DNA of 64,000 nucleotides from DATAPD01 sp036265385 (GCA_036265385.1 DATAPD010000025.1:62001-126000), one strand, 5' to 3'; shown: positions 8,757-18,030, counted from the first letter of the stretch. Translations and numbers: made by a program. Notes: a model not told the origin generated them from the letters alone.

Positions 8757-10078
8757 AGAAGAGCGGGAAGACTTTCACGTTCCTGCAACAGCGGCAGCCT
8801 GAGTCGCACGAGAGTTCCCTTTTCGTGCTGACTATCGATGGTCATCGTGGCTGTATCACCATAGAGAACTTTCAGACGTTCGACTACGTTCGCCATACCG
8901 ATGCCCATTCCGTCATGATCTGCCGACAAGATATTTGCAGCCGCATCTATACCCACGCCATCGTCTTCGACCTCAACCACCAGTACTCGATTGGCGAGTC
9001 GGCTGCGCAGGAAAACACTCCCGCCCTCGATTTTAGGCGAGATGCCATGCTTGATTGAATTTTCGACCAGCGGTTGCAGAATCATGCTTGGCACCATCAC
9101 ATCCATGGAAGCAGGCTCCACTTCCTTCACCACGCGCAGCTTCTCGGGTCCAAAGCGAACGACTTCGATGTCAAGGTAGTTATCGATGAATTCCAATTCA
9201 TCGCGGAGCGGGACGAATGCTTCAGTGTTGTTGAGCAACCTGCGCAGAATAGTGGCGAGCTTGATGATTAATTCGCGAGCTGTATCCGGATCGAAGCGCA
9301 CCAGTGAAGAAACGGAATTAAGCGTATTGAACAAGAAGTGAGGATTGATTTGGTTCTGCAACGCTTCCATACGCGCTTGGAGCAGTAATTTCTCCTGTTC
9401 TTCGAGCTTTTTCTGAATTCGTACGCTCTGAAAAATCTTCAGCTCAATGCCAATCGTCATGATTGAGGTGGCATAGATTGCGACCTCCTTCCAGAGGTTC
9501 GGGCTTTCGACGCTAAAGATTGAAGACGGGAAGTAACGCGCTAATTGGCCTTGAATAAAACGCATTACGAGGATGGTCGCAAAAAAAAGATTCTGCCAAT
9601 CAAAGAACAAGGGTTTGGGCAGGTTTCTCTTCAGCCATCGGTAAATGCTGAGGTCGACGAACGGGGAGAATGTCCAGATGGCTTCTTTGTCAGCTGCGAT
9701 TTGCCGAAGTTGCCCGGCTAGAAATCCGCAGAGCACATTGAAAGGCAATGTTGCCCATTCGCCATGAATCACAGCGGGGATGGCGAGCAGGATACCGCCG
9801 CTGATTCCCGCCACGCGACCGCCGATCGCACCCAACAGCAGCGTGGTTTCAAGAGAGATGTCACCCGCGTAGAAGCTTTTGGCGATGAAACGAATCCACA
9901 CACCGATCGTGATCGGCACCGCAAACCACAGCATCAGGTAGATTTTTTGACGTGTGGTCCGCTCTTCTCGGAAGAGCAGGTTTTTGAACTCTACCGACCG
10001 GACAACCGCGCTCGCGACTGCGGCGGCTACGCCCAGCTTCACCAGCAACATCACCCATATGAATGGCTGTTCGGTCAT
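8726..10078 (-). CDS. LytS-type sensor histidine kinase
   Basis: A 450-residue membrane kinase. The first 215 residues hold several hydrophobic helices (for example VMLLVKLGVAAAVASAVV, ISGGILLAIPAVI), followed by a coiled linker (KKLEEQEKLLLQARMEAL). The HisKA-LytS core follows, with phospho-accepting His247 in INPHFLFNTLNS. The ATP domain has the N box LQPLVENSIKHG (about 335-345) and glycine boxes DDGVGID and GMGIGMANV. Such kinases normally pair with LytTR response regulators, and none is in this window. Its ATG overlaps the stop of the AlaX-like gene by four bases (ATGA), so the two are translationally coupled. Signal unknown. Confidence 0.92.
   Translation of the reverse strand: MTEQPFIWVMLLVKLGVAAAVASAVVRSVEFKNLLFREERTTRQKIYLMLWFAVPITIGVWIRFIAKSFYAGDISLETTLLLGAIGGRVAGISGGILLAIPAVIHGEWATLPFNVLCGFLAGQLRQIAADKEAIWTFSPFVDLSIYRWLKRNLPKPLFFDWQNLFFATILVMRFIQGQLARYFPSSIFSVESPNLWKEVAIYATSIMTIGIELKIFQSVRIQKKLEEQEKLLLQARMEALQNQINPHFLFNTLNSVSSLVRFDPDTARELIIKLATILRRLLNNTEAFVPLRDELEFIDNYLDIEVVRFGPEKLRVVKEVEPASMDVMVPSMILQPLVENSIKHGISPKIEGGSVFLRSRLANRVLVVEVEDDGVGIDAAANILSADHDGMGIGMANVVERLKVLYGDTATMTIDSQHEKGTLVRLRLPLLQERESLPALLYEERSSTRR
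8745..8765. other. Palindrome at the convergent bshA/sensor-kinase overlap
   Basis: CGCTCTTC, loop GTAAA, GAAGAGCG: a perfect eight-pair stem that contains the bshA stop codon and lies partly inside the last codons of the opposite gene. No T-run follows on either strand, so it is not a classic terminator. It may protect or block both transcripts. Confidence 0.5.
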
Positions 10079-11301
10079 GACAATTGTTGGGCCGCCTGTT
10101 CCAGCAAAGACGCGGCATTTTGTCCGGCGGGAACTCCCCCCTGCGCGAACTCTTTGCTGCCTCCGCCCCGGCCGCCAACAGAGGCAAGCGTGTTTTTGAG
10201 GAGAGCTCCCATATCCAGATTCATTCCCGGCGACGTGGCAAATACAACTGACGCTGGTGGTACCTCGCTGCCCAGTAATACGACGACATTGTCACCCAAC
10301 TTCGTAACCTTTTGGGCCAGCAACTTGACGAAGACCATGTCCTTATCCGAGAAGCTTTTTTTAACTAACCTCCGCCCGCTCTTTTCCGGAACGTCCGAAA
10401 TCAACTTCGACGCCATTGCGTCAGCCACTTCTCCCAGCAGAGCTTCCCTTTCCTTACTGGTCCTCTTTGCATCGTCCTGTGATTTCTTTACTTGCTGAGG
10501 CACATCCCAGATGTGAGCGGAGTAAAGTGCCGCCGCTTCGGTCAACGTGCTGTAATCGCGACGCGCAATCTGGACAGCCCTTATCCCACACACGAATTCC
10601 ACGCGCCATCCCTGCTTCACCTTTTCGGTTTTACGCAGCAGAATGCTTCCGATCTGGCCCGTGCCACTCACGTGGGTTCCTCCACACGCGCACAGATCGA
10701 AATCCGCCACCTCGACTAACCGGAGTTCATCTCGCTCCGCGGGCGGCAATTTTCGCAAACCGAGTTTCTCCGCTTCTTCCCGCGTAACGTACCGCACGTG
10801 TACCGAACGATTTTCGAGGATAATTTCGTTGGCCAGACGTTCCGCGGCAACCACCTGTTGTTGAGAAATCGCGGGAGCGTCCAAGTCAATGGAGCAGGTC
10901 TCATCGCCCATATGAAAGGACACAGTCGGAATCTGGAACAGCCGCACGAACGCGGCCGACAGAACGTGCTGGCCCGAATGCTGTTGCATGTGATCTCGCC
11001 TTCGTCCGGCGTCGACCACTCCATGTACATGACTTCCCTTCTGCAGCTCTGCGGGAGATTCCACGAAGTGAACCACCCGGCCATCCTCAAGATCGGCAAC
11101 TCCCGTAACAACGATTTTCGCTGCATTGCCGGATTCCAGATGTCCGAGATCGTGAACTTGCCCCCCACTCGTCGGATAGAACGCGGTGCGATCGAGCACC
11201 ACTCCCGCACGTGGTTCCGTCGGAGATGGTCCTACTACTTCGACAACTTGCCCGTCGAAGTCATAGAGAAAAGAATCGCGATAATAAAGGCGCTCTGTCA
11301 T
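10075..11301 (-). CDS. AlaX-type alanyl-tRNA editing protein with DHHA1 domain
   Basis: A 408-residue free-standing relative of the AlaRS editing half, with no aminoacylation domain. It likely removes wrongly attached Ser or Gly from tRNA-Ala. The N-terminal part has FYPTSGGQ (41-48). The zinc and catalytic residues appear as HSGQH (108-112) and CGGTH (206-210). The C-terminal third (about 270-405) is a DHHA1-like domain ending GGRGGGSKEFAQGG, as in full AlaRS. This makes it the long AlaX form. The stop overlaps the start of the sensor kinase gene, an unexpected pairing. AGGA lies close to the ATG. Confidence 0.9.
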   Translation of the reverse strand: MTERLYYRDSFLYDFDGQVVEVVGPSPTEPRAGVVLDRTAFYPTSGGQVHDLGHLESGNAAKIVVTGVADLEDGRVVHFVESPAELQKGSHVHGVVDAGRRRDHMQQHSGQHVLSAAFVRLFQIPTVSFHMGDETCSIDLDAPAISQQQVVAAERLANEIILENRSVHVRYVTREEAEKLGLRKLPPAERDELRLVEVADFDLCACGGTHVSGTGQIGSILLRKTEKVKQGWRVEFVCGIRAVQIARRDYSTLTEAAALYSAHIWDVPQQVKKSQDDAKRTSKEREALLGEVADAMASKLISDVPEKSGRRLVKKSFSDKDMVFVKLLAQKVTKLGDNVVVLLGSEVPPASVVFATSPGMNLDMGALLKNTLASVGGRGGGSKEFAQGGVPAGQNAASLLEQAAQQLS

Positions 11302-11385
11302 TTCCTCTTGCGACCGCGAAGCTAAGCGCGGTCAGCTCTCACCTGTGCCAGTTTGCAGTGGCCGTAGTCGGAAGCGGGCAGTGGC

Positions 11386-12594
11386 TCAATACGGCCCGAT
11401 GATCCCGCCGATCGCTCGCGAAGCAGGCCCTTGTTTCGGCTGTAATGGTCTCGAAGACTCCATCACATCGAGATACTTGTACCCCGTTCCGGTATTGAAC
11501 AGCACGACTGCATCGTCAGGTGAAAAGAATTCGGATGCCAGCAGCTTCTTGTAACCGGCCAGGACCGCTGCTCCCTCAGGTGCCGCAAAGATTCCTTCCA
11601 TCTTTCCCCAATGACGCACCGCTTGCATAATTTCATCATCGGGAACGCTTAAGGCAATGCCGCCGCTGTTCCTCAGAATTTCGAGAATCAGGTAATCGCC
11701 ATACGGCTTTGGAACGCGGAGACCCGATGCAGCAGTCGAGGCATTCGCCCACATCTGCGAGACTGACTGTTTCTCGTTCCATGCTTTTACGACCGGTGCG
11801 CACCCGGACGCTTGCACACAGACCATTCGTGGTCTCTCGGGTCCGATCCAACCAAGCTGCTCCATCTCTTCGAACGCTTTCCACATTCCGAGCAGTCCAA
11901 CGCCTCCACCGGTTGGATACAGGATCCCTTTCGGCATCCGCCACTCCAACTGCTCGGCCACTTCGTAACCCATCGTCTTTTTGCCTTCGACGCGGTAAGG
12001 CTCTTTCAATGTTGATACGTCGAACCAGCCCTCTTTCTCTTTTCGCTCTGCAACAATCTTTGCGCAGTCGCTGATCAACCCATCGATCAAAGTCACGTGT
12101 GCACCGAATGTTTCCGACTCAATGCGGTTGGCGAGTGGTACATCCTTGGGCATGAAGATGTGAGCTTCCAGACCTGCCGCCGCAGCATAAGCGGCCATGG
12201 CTCCCGCTGCATTCCCCGCAGAAGGAATTGCTAACTTCTTCAGCCCGAAGTGTCGTGCCATGGTTACCGCGGCTGAAAGTCCTCGTGCCTTGAACGACCC
12301 CGTCGGGTTCAATCCTTCATCTTTGATAAAGACATTCGCGAACTCGCGACTTTGGAGCATGGGAGTGAAACCCTCTCCCAGCGTGACCGGCTCAGCTTCA
12401 GGCAGGACCTCGCGGTAGCGCCACATCGTGGCTTCTCGGCCGCGCAAATTCTCGCGGGTGAATTTGCTCTTCAATCCTGCCAGGTCATATCTGGCGTAGA
12501 GAACACCACCATCTTTCGGACAAATTGTCTGCGGACAGTCTGCGGGAAGGCGCTCTCCGCACTTTGTGCATTCCAGGTGGGTCAATCGGGGCAT
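11386..12594 (-). CDS. thrC: Threonine synthase
   Basis: A PLP enzyme that converts O-phospho-L-homoserine to threonine in the cytoplasm. Its 402 residues include an N-terminal zinc-ribbon-like segment (CTKC at 9-12, then Cys20 and Cys25) seen in many bacterial and archaeal ThrC proteins. PLP binds Lys102 in NPTGSFKARG; the serine/glycine motif IPSAGNAAGAMA, phosphate loop PTGGGVGL and closing FNTGTGYKY are all present. No other threonine gene is adjacent. A TG-C-TACACT box ends nine bases before the ATG and there is no Shine-Dalgarno. Confidence 0.95.
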   Translation of the reverse strand: MPRLTHLECTKCGERLPADCPQTICPKDGGVLYARYDLAGLKSKFTRENLRGREATMWRYREVLPEAEPVTLGEGFTPMLQSREFANVFIKDEGLNPTGSFKARGLSAAVTMARHFGLKKLAIPSAGNAAGAMAAYAAAAGLEAHIFMPKDVPLANRIESETFGAHVTLIDGLISDCAKIVAERKEKEGWFDVSTLKEPYRVEGKKTMGYEVAEQLEWRMPKGILYPTGGGVGLLGMWKAFEEMEQLGWIGPERPRMVCVQASGCAPVVKAWNEKQSVSQMWANASTAASGLRVPKPYGDYLILEILRNSGGIALSVPDDEIMQAVRHWGKMEGIFAAPEGAAVLAGYKKLLASEFFSPDDAVVLFNTGTGYKYLDVMESSRPLQPKQGPASRAIGGIIGPY

Positions 12595-12603
12595 GAAAAC
12601 GTG

Positions 12604-12612
12604 AGTGTAGCA
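12604..12612 (-). promoter_or_regulatory. Extended -10 box of thrC
   Basis: On the minus strand TG-C-TACACT ends nine bases before the thrC ATG at 12594, with no Shine-Dalgarno between them. It is a leaderless candidate. Confidence 0.4.
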
Positions 12613-12679
12613 TCCCGATTCAGATGTTTTTAGGAAGTAAAGAACCAGAAATGGGAAGCAGTGACTCGCAACCCGCAGA

Positions 12680-13411
12680 CTAACTAGCTACTCTCTTGAG
12701 CATGCCACTTGCCTTGCGGAACCAAGGACGTTCTCTTCTCTTCAGGTATCCCGGCATCGTGGGTTTTTTGTCGAGAACTTTTTGCGCCCAACTCCGCGCT
12801 TCTTCTTTTCGTCCTTCACTCGCCAGCAGAGAAGCATAGTTGAGATATGTTTCGGAAAGCGTCGAGGTCGTTGTCACTCTCTTAAACAACGCTTCCGCTT
12901 TCTCTTTCTGACCAGTTTCGGCGTAGGCGTGAGCCAGGAGTCCAGCAGCACGATTGAAATCGTAATCTGCTTTTGAGGCCACTACTCGTTCAAGGTCTGG
13001 AACCGCGGGCGCAAAGTCTTCCATTTCGATCGCGCAAACAGCTCTGCGATAGAACGGATCCGGCGAATCAGTTCGGGAGGAAATGGCGTGGTTGTAACAA
13101 TCGCGAGCCTTGGCGTAGTTGCCGTCCTGCATGTAGAGGTCGGCTAACTCTTCGTAGTTTCCAGCTGAAGGATTGTCGCGAATCATCGCTTCCAGTTCGC
13201 GAATGCGGCGACGACGCGGAAACACGCGAAATGCCCCACCGAGAAGACCGATGTCGGGTGCTGCCTCGACCATCAGATAGATGATCGCTCCAATTGGCCC
13301 AAGGATGATGATGATCCATAACCAATACGTATCAGGCCGGCGGCGAATGAAATGGATAACCGCTGCCGCTTGGAGCAGAAGGCCCCATGGATACAGGAGA
13401 TAACTGAACAT
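12680..13411 (-). CDS. Membrane-anchored TPR protein
   Basis: About 243 residues from the ATG at 13411. Two hydrophobic segments open the protein (YLLYPWGLLLQAAAVIHFI, then WLWIIIILGPIGAIIYLMV), separated by a short charged stretch (RRRPDTYW), a pattern like the short PLDc_N-type membrane module. The rest is tetratricopeptide repeats (about 75-215, for example YEELADLYMQDGNYAKARDCY) and a basic tail. TPRs suggest a scaffold in the cytoplasm or periplasm; no partner is evident. ATG 13417 is an equally possible start, and the upstream extension to 13489 looks non-coding. Confidence 0.8.
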   Translation of the reverse strand: MFSYLLYPWGLLLQAAAVIHFIRRRPDTYWLWIIIILGPIGAIIYLMVEAAPDIGLLGGAFRVFPRRRRIRELEAMIRDNPSAGNYEELADLYMQDGNYAKARDCYNHAISSRTDSPDPFYRRAVCAIEMEDFAPAVPDLERVVASKADYDFNRAAGLLAHAYAETGQKEKAEALFKRVTTTSTLSETYLNYASLLASEGRKEEARSWAQKVLDKKPTMPGYLKRRERPWFRKASGMLKRVAS

Positions 13412-13519
13412 GCCCATGAGTGATCGCTGAAATATAGCACGTGAAAGATTAATCCCCATGTGCCCTGGGTAACTGCTCGTAATCCGCACATAGGCGTGAA
13501 CTTGAGACTCCTCACGCGA

Positions 13520-13528
13520 TGGTAAAAT
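13520..13528 (+). promoter_or_regulatory. Extended -10 box of the HAD phosphatase gene
   Basis: TG-G-TAAAAT ends five bases before GTG 13534. TTGAGA at 13502-13507 could be a -35 box at a short 15-base spacing. The position supports GTG 13534 over ATG 13519 as the start. Confidence 0.4.
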
Positions 13529-13533
13529 CGAGC

Positions 13534-14436
13534 GTGCCCGATCCCCCCATCCGCTTGCTGGCTGCCGATATTGACGGCACCCTCCTGAACCACGAGTTCC
13601 GAATTTCAGAGACTGATTTGGCTGCGCTCCGTCGGGTGCATAATGCCGGGATCGAGATCGTCCTCGTTACCGGCCGCCGCCACACCTTCGCACTTCCGAT
13701 CGCACAGCTCCTTGGCTTTGATCTTTGGGTGATTAGTTCTAACGGTGCGATCACACGTTCAATCTCTGGCGAAACGTTCCACCGCGACCTCCTGCCGGCC
13801 AACGTTTGTCGCCAGCTTGTTATGAGTATGCGTCAATTCCGTGGTCACGCGGTGATCACCTTTGATAAGGAACAAAAAGGGGCAATCGTTCTAGAGCGCA
13901 TGGACGAACTCGGCGCCAGCATTCAACGCTGGCTCGAGAAAAACATGACCTATATCGACTTCGTGATTCCCATCGAAGACTCGCTGGTCACCGATCCGGT
14001 GCAAGCTATGTTCTGCGGACCCATATACCGCATGCACGAAGCGCTCGCTTGCATAGACAGACTGAACTTACCTGTGACTGTCTTGCGCACCGAGTATCCC
14101 GTTCGCGATCTTTCCATTGTCGATATCCTTAACACTGGTTGTTCGAAAGGCCACGCACTCGAACGTTGGGCTGCCCACCGGGGTATCCCGCGCGAGCAGG
14201 TCATGGCCATCGGTGACAACTATAACGACATTGAAATGCTTGCCTTTGCCGGACATGCCTTTATCATGGGCAATGCATCGGAGGATTTACGCGGACGAGG
14301 ATGGCACGTAACACGGGCTAACCACGAAAACGGAGTGGCGGCCGCGATCGAACAGATCTTGGATGGCGTTCCGGTCCCGCTCTCGACTCCGCTTCCAAGC
14401 GAAATACTGAACATGGAAGAGCAGATTCCTGACTAG
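13534..14436 (+). CDS. Cof-type HAD phosphatase
   Basis: A cytoplasmic haloacid dehalogenase-family phosphatase of 300 residues, Cof/IIB subfamily, whose members act on sugar phosphates or flavin and PLP precursors. Motif I is LAADIDGTLL, with the nucleophile Asp close to the N-terminus. VTGRR carries the next loop, and motif IV is AIGDNYNDIEML near the C-terminus. A lysine in GCSKGHALE fits motif III. GTG 13534 is preferred because a -10 box sits just before it and the family starts close to motif I; ATG 13519 is in frame but has no Shine-Dalgarno. It is followed after four bases by the transglycosylase gene. Confidence 0.88.
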   Translation: MPDPPIRLLAADIDGTLLNHEFRISETDLAALRRVHNAGIEIVLVTGRRHTFALPIAQLLGFDLWVISSNGAITRSISGETFHRDLLPANVCRQLVMSMRQFRGHAVITFDKEQKGAIVLERMDELGASIQRWLEKNMTYIDFVIPIEDSLVTDPVQAMFCGPIYRMHEALACIDRLNLPVTVLRTEYPVRDLSIVDILNTGCSKGHALERWAAHRGIPREQVMAIGDNYNDIEMLAFAGHAFIMGNASEDLRGRGWHVTRANHENGVAAAIEQILDGVPVPLSTPLPSEILNMEEQIPD

Positions 14437-14439
14437 AGT

Positions 14440-15183
14440 ATGACCATGCGATATCGGAATTGGGCAATGGCACTCTTTCTCGTGGTAATTTGCCCTGGTG
14501 CGTTCGCAGCCGAAATTGCATTCCTGCAAAACGGTTTCACGATTCGTCACGAGCATCGGCAGGCGCTAGGCCAGAACACTCGCCTGTTTCTCTCAAAAGA
14601 CAGCTCCAGTTTTGTTGATATACCGACCGCGTCCATTGAACGCTACGAGCACGATGATGCCCCTGCTCCCACCGCGGTCCCGACTATTGCTCCTGCCGTC
14701 GTTACAGCCCCAGCCAAGCCAATTCCTTCTACCCAGACTTCGCTGAACGACGTCGTAAGCGCGGCCAGCGGACGCTACAAGCTTGATCCCGATCTGGTAA
14801 ACAGCGTCATCCGTGCAGAGAGCGGTTTCAACGCGCGAGCCGTTTCCCACAAAGGAGCTCGCGGACTGATGCAACTGATGCCCGAAACAGCAGCCACCCT
14901 GGGCGTCAATGACGGGTTTGATCCTCAACAGAACGTGGATGGCGGCACGCGTTATCTTCGTGAATTACTCGAACGCTACAACTTCGATCTCATCAAAGCG
15001 CTTGCGGCCTTTAATGCCGGGCCGGCCCGCGTCGAACAATTTCGAGGCGTACCTCCCTATCAGGAAACACAGGCGTATGTCCGCCGTATTGTGAAGGATT
15101 TCAATCGAAAGAAGACCGCCCAGCAGCGATCCGCATCGAAACAAAAACCTGCTCGGCAAGCCATTGTTGGCGCGACCCCCTAG
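14440..15183 (+). CDS. Lytic transglycosylase, SLT family
   Basis: A secreted peptidoglycan-cleaving enzyme of 247 residues. It has a signal peptide (NWAMALFLVVICPGAFA), then a roughly 65-residue segment with a proline- and alanine-rich linker. The SLT domain (about 105-225) carries the catalytic glutamate in VIRAESGFNARA (Glu127) and GARGLMQLMPETA, the standard motif set, with AFNAGPARV near the end. It forms 1,6-anhydromuropeptides, the kind of product handled by NagZ and AnmK, which are encoded 35 kb away. It starts four bases after the HAD gene stop, so the two are probably co-transcribed. Confidence 0.92.
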   Translation: MTMRYRNWAMALFLVVICPGAFAAEIAFLQNGFTIRHEHRQALGQNTRLFLSKDSSSFVDIPTASIERYEHDDAPAPTAVPTIAPAVVTAPAKPIPSTQTSLNDVVSAASGRYKLDPDLVNSVIRAESGFNARAVSHKGARGLMQLMPETAATLGVNDGFDPQQNVDGGTRYLRELLERYNFDLIKALAAFNAGPARVEQFRGVPPYQETQAYVRRIVKDFNRKKTAQQRSASKQKPARQAIVGATP

Positions 15184-15260
15184 ACTTTCTTTGCGCTCGT
15201 CGTTTACCTTGACGACGGGCCGTGCTCACCACCTGAGCTTGTCCTGAGTTCTTCCACCTG

Positions 15261-16325
15261 ATGGACAAGAAAAGAATCGCAATCACCGGAGCCGTTTTTT
15301 TACTGCTCGCCTTTCTCGTATACCTCCAGTTTCGTACCTGGAAGAGTTTCGACTGGACTACGTTTTGGCATGAAACGCACGAAATCAACAAGTCGCACCT
15401 CGTACACGGCATTGGTTACATCTACGTGGGCTATGTTTTGCGAGCCATTCGCTGGAAGATATTCCTGCGTCCGGTGCGCCCAAATGTAAAAAGCACGCAA
15501 CTCATTGCACCGACCTTGGTGGGGTTCACTGGATTAGCTCTCCTCGGACGACCAGGAGAGTTGATTCGCCCCTATCTGATCGCGCGTCGAGCTGATCTTC
15601 CGGTCTCCTCTCAGCTGGCAGTTTGGGCAGTCGAACGGATCTTCGATATCGGCGCTTTTACAGCTCTCGTTGTCTATTCCATCTTCCTCCCGAGCGCGAT
15701 GCCCTCAATTCCTGGTGCGGATGAGTATGTTGCTCGATTTCGCGAAGGTGGCTTCATGCTGATCGGCTTCGTCACTCTCATGGCCCTTCTCGCATGGCTC
15801 GCAGCTCGGCACGGCGAGGACATCGCGAACTGGTTTGAAAAGCGCTTTTCTCATTGGGCATCCGGTCTGAGCCATCGGGTTGCGATACGGATTAGAGAAT
15901 TCCGAGCAGGCCTAAATACCATTCATGGCTTCTGGTCCTTCGTTCAGCTTTCTCTGGTGTCTCTTGGGATGTGGTATCTGATCGCTCGCGCATACCAGGA
16001 AGTCGCGCATTCCTATGGGGTCCCGTCGTTGGATATCAAGGTCTCTCAGGTCCTGATTCTGATGGGCTCCAGTATGGTGGGTTCAATGGTGCAACTACCC
16101 GGTGTTGGCGGAGGTTCGCAGCTGGCCACCATAGCCACCCTGTATCACCTTTTCGATGTTCCGAAAGAACTGGCTGCGAGCTGCGGCATTATGCTCTGGA
16201 TCGTAACTTTCGTCGCTGTTGTACCCGTTGGTCTTTTGCTTGCGCGCCGCGAACACCTTTCGCTTCGCAAGCTGTCAAAAGAGAGCCACGAATCCCCTGA
16301 AGATTCCGCGGAAAAAGCAACGTAA
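15261..16325 (+). CDS. Lysylphosphatidylglycerol synthase-like transmembrane protein
   Basis: An integral membrane protein of 354 residues from the UPF0104/LPG-synthase transmembrane family (flippase-like part of MprF, without the aminoacyl-transfer domain). Around eight hydrophobic helices are visible, with conserved elements GYVLRAIRWKIFL, LLGRPGELIRPYLIARR near residue 95, WAVERIFD, and GSMVQLPGVGGGSQLA near residue 270. Family members are linked to lipid flipping or envelope glycolipid export; the exact substrate is unknown. The gene stands between the transglycosylase and nrdR in the same direction. Confidence 0.88.
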   Translation: MDKKRIAITGAVFLLLAFLVYLQFRTWKSFDWTTFWHETHEINKSHLVHGIGYIYVGYVLRAIRWKIFLRPVRPNVKSTQLIAPTLVGFTGLALLGRPGELIRPYLIARRADLPVSSQLAVWAVERIFDIGAFTALVVYSIFLPSAMPSIPGADEYVARFREGGFMLIGFVTLMALLAWLAARHGEDIANWFEKRFSHWASGLSHRVAIRIREFRAGLNTIHGFWSFVQLSLVSLGMWYLIARAYQEVAHSYGVPSLDIKVSQVLILMGSSMVGSMVQLPGVGGGSQLATIATLYHLFDVPKELAASCGIMLWIVTFVAVVPVGLLLARREHLSLRKLSKESHESPEDSAEKAT

Positions 16326-16424
16326 ACCGCGCCTGCAGACCTGCTCAGTTAACCTTATCGTCACGGTTCCCCTGTTACAATCTTCTAACGCCAGAAAATA
16401 GGAGCATTCGCACATTCACGCGCC

Positions 16425-16919
16425 ATGAAGTGTCCTTTTTGCGGATTTGAGAATGACAAAGTTGTCGACTCGCGCGAGAGCAAAGAGGCGGATTCCATTC
16501 GCCGCCGACGTGAGTGCCTGAAGTGCGAAAAGCGTTTCACGACCTACGAACGCATTGACGAAATCCCCTACATGGTCGTGAAGAAAGACGGCCGCCGAGA
16601 AAAATTTGACCGCCAAAAAGTCTTGAATGGCTTGTTACGCGCCTGTGAAAAGCGGCCTGTTCCCATTAGCAAGCTCGAGCAGATCGTGAATGAAGCGGAA
16701 AGCTTTGTCATCGAATCCGCGGAGCGTGAGCGGAAGACCAGCGAATTGGGCGAGCTGATCATGAGCCGCCTCCGGCGCTATGACAAAGTTGCATACGTTC
16801 GCTTTGCCTCTGTTTACCTGGATTTCAAAGACGTTCAGGAGTTCATGGCTGAACTCAAAGATCTACTCAAGACAAAGGAAGTCTCAGAGGCCAAAGGTAA
16901 GAGCGCGACTCGGCAGTAG
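16425..16919 (+). CDS. nrdR: Transcriptional repressor NrdR
   Basis: A 164-residue ATP/dATP-responsive repressor of ribonucleotide reductase genes. The zinc ribbon is complete (MKCPFCGF and CLKC at 31-34), followed by an ATP-cone domain (about 49-139, KKDGRREKFDRQKVLNGLLRA). No nrd operon lies in the window, so its targets are elsewhere. The isocitrate dehydrogenase gene follows 36 bases later and may be co-transcribed. Confidence 0.96.
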   Translation: MKCPFCGFENDKVVDSRESKEADSIRRRRECLKCEKRFTTYERIDEIPYMVVKKDGRREKFDRQKVLNGLLRACEKRPVPISKLEQIVNEAESFVIESAERERKTSELGELIMSRLRRYDKVAYVRFASVYLDFKDVQEFMAELKDLLKTKEVSEAKGKSATRQ

Positions 16920-16955
16920 CTACAACCGACCCGAAAGGATCCATAAACTTCACGC

Positions 16956-17984
16956 ATGAGTCATAAAGTCACCCTCATCCCCGGCGACGGTATCGGCCCA
17001 GAAGTCACGCGCGCTGCAGTGCGCATTCTTGAAGCAACCGGCGTCAAGTTCGAATGGGAAACCTATGAAGCTGGAGCTGATGCTTTCGAGAAATACAAGG
17101 AATACATTCCGAAAGCGCTTCACGAATCGATCGAACGCACACGCGTCGGACTAAAAGGCCCGGTCACGACTCCCATCGGGGGCGGCTTCTCCAGCATCAA
17201 CGTAGAACTTCGCAAGCGTTTCGAACTCTACGCGAACTTCCGCCCGATCCGGAATCTGCCTCACATTCCAACTCGTTATCCAGACGTGGACCTCATCATC
17301 GTCCGCGAAAATACCGAGGGTCTTTACTCAGGAATCGAACACGAAGTGGTTCCCGGCGTAGTCGAGAGCCTCAAGATCATCACCGAAAAGGCTTCTACCC
17401 GGATCTCCCGTTTCGCTTTTGAATACGCCCGGAAAAACCAGCGCAAGAAGATCCATGCCATCCACAAAGCGAACATCATGAAATTGTCGGACGGCCTTTT
17501 CCTGCGCTGCTCTCGCAATGTTTCCAAGGAGTACCCGGAGATCACCTACGCCGAACACATTGTCGACAACACATGCATGCAGCTGGTTCTGAATCCCTAC
17601 CAGTACGACATGCTGCTGCTCGAAAATCTTTACGGCGACATCATTTCCGATCTATGTGCTGCCTTCGTCGGAGGACTTGGACTGGTTCCCGGTGCCAATA
17701 TCGGTGATGCATGTGCAATCTTCGAGGCCGTCCACGGGTCCGCACCAGATATCGCTGGAAAAAATCTCGCCAATCCGACGGCCGTCGTTCGATCAGGCTT
17801 GCTCATGCTGCGTCATTTAGGCGAGTTCGATGCGGCACTCAAGGTTCGGAACGCGCTAGAACGGGTCTACCGCACTCGCGACAAGTTGACTCGCGACATC
17901 GGGGGGAAAGCTGGCACATCTGAATTCGCCGACGCTGTGATCGAAGCGATGGAGACCCCGCAGGCTGCTCCTGCTTCGGTTTAG
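16956..17984 (+). CDS. NAD-dependent isocitrate dehydrogenase
   Basis: A cytoplasmic beta-decarboxylating dehydrogenase of 342 residues: isocitrate to 2-oxoglutarate in the TCA cycle. Landmarks are LIPGDGIGPEV, the substrate segment SSINVELRKRFELYANFRP, ENTEGLYSGIEH, the metal aspartates around NLYGDIISDL, and HGSAPDIAGKNLANP. The short single-domain length and the Asp in GSAPDI fit NAD-linked enzymes rather than the longer NADP forms. Isopropylmalate and homoisocitrate dehydrogenases are close relatives; the SxNxxLR motif favours isocitrate. fumC, another TCA gene, lies 12 kb away. Confidence 0.9.
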   Translation: MSHKVTLIPGDGIGPEVTRAAVRILEATGVKFEWETYEAGADAFEKYKEYIPKALHESIERTRVGLKGPVTTPIGGGFSSINVELRKRFELYANFRPIRNLPHIPTRYPDVDLIIVRENTEGLYSGIEHEVVPGVVESLKIITEKASTRISRFAFEYARKNQRKKIHAIHKANIMKLSDGLFLRCSRNVSKEYPEITYAEHIVDNTCMQLVLNPYQYDMLLLENLYGDIISDLCAAFVGGLGLVPGANIGDACAIFEAVHGSAPDIAGKNLANPTAVVRSGLLMLRHLGEFDAALKVRNALERVYRTRDKLTRDIGGKAGTSEFADAVIEAMETPQAAPASV

Positions 17985-18002
17985 ACATCGAAAGATTGCG
18001 CG

Positions 18003-18030
18003 TTCACTTCGAGAACTGTTTTGTTAGAAT
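18003..18030 (+). promoter_or_regulatory. Promoter of the ctaA-ctaB cluster
   Basis: TTCACT (18003-18008) and TAGAAT (18025-18030) are 16 bases apart, with a TG-T extension before the -10 box. Transcription from here gives a leader of about 90 bases before the probable CTG start of ctaA. Confidence 0.5.

Noticed and set aside
8745..8765. Terminator at the bshA/sensor-kinase overlap
   Set aside because: The stem is perfect but no T-run follows on either strand, so it was listed only as a palindrome.
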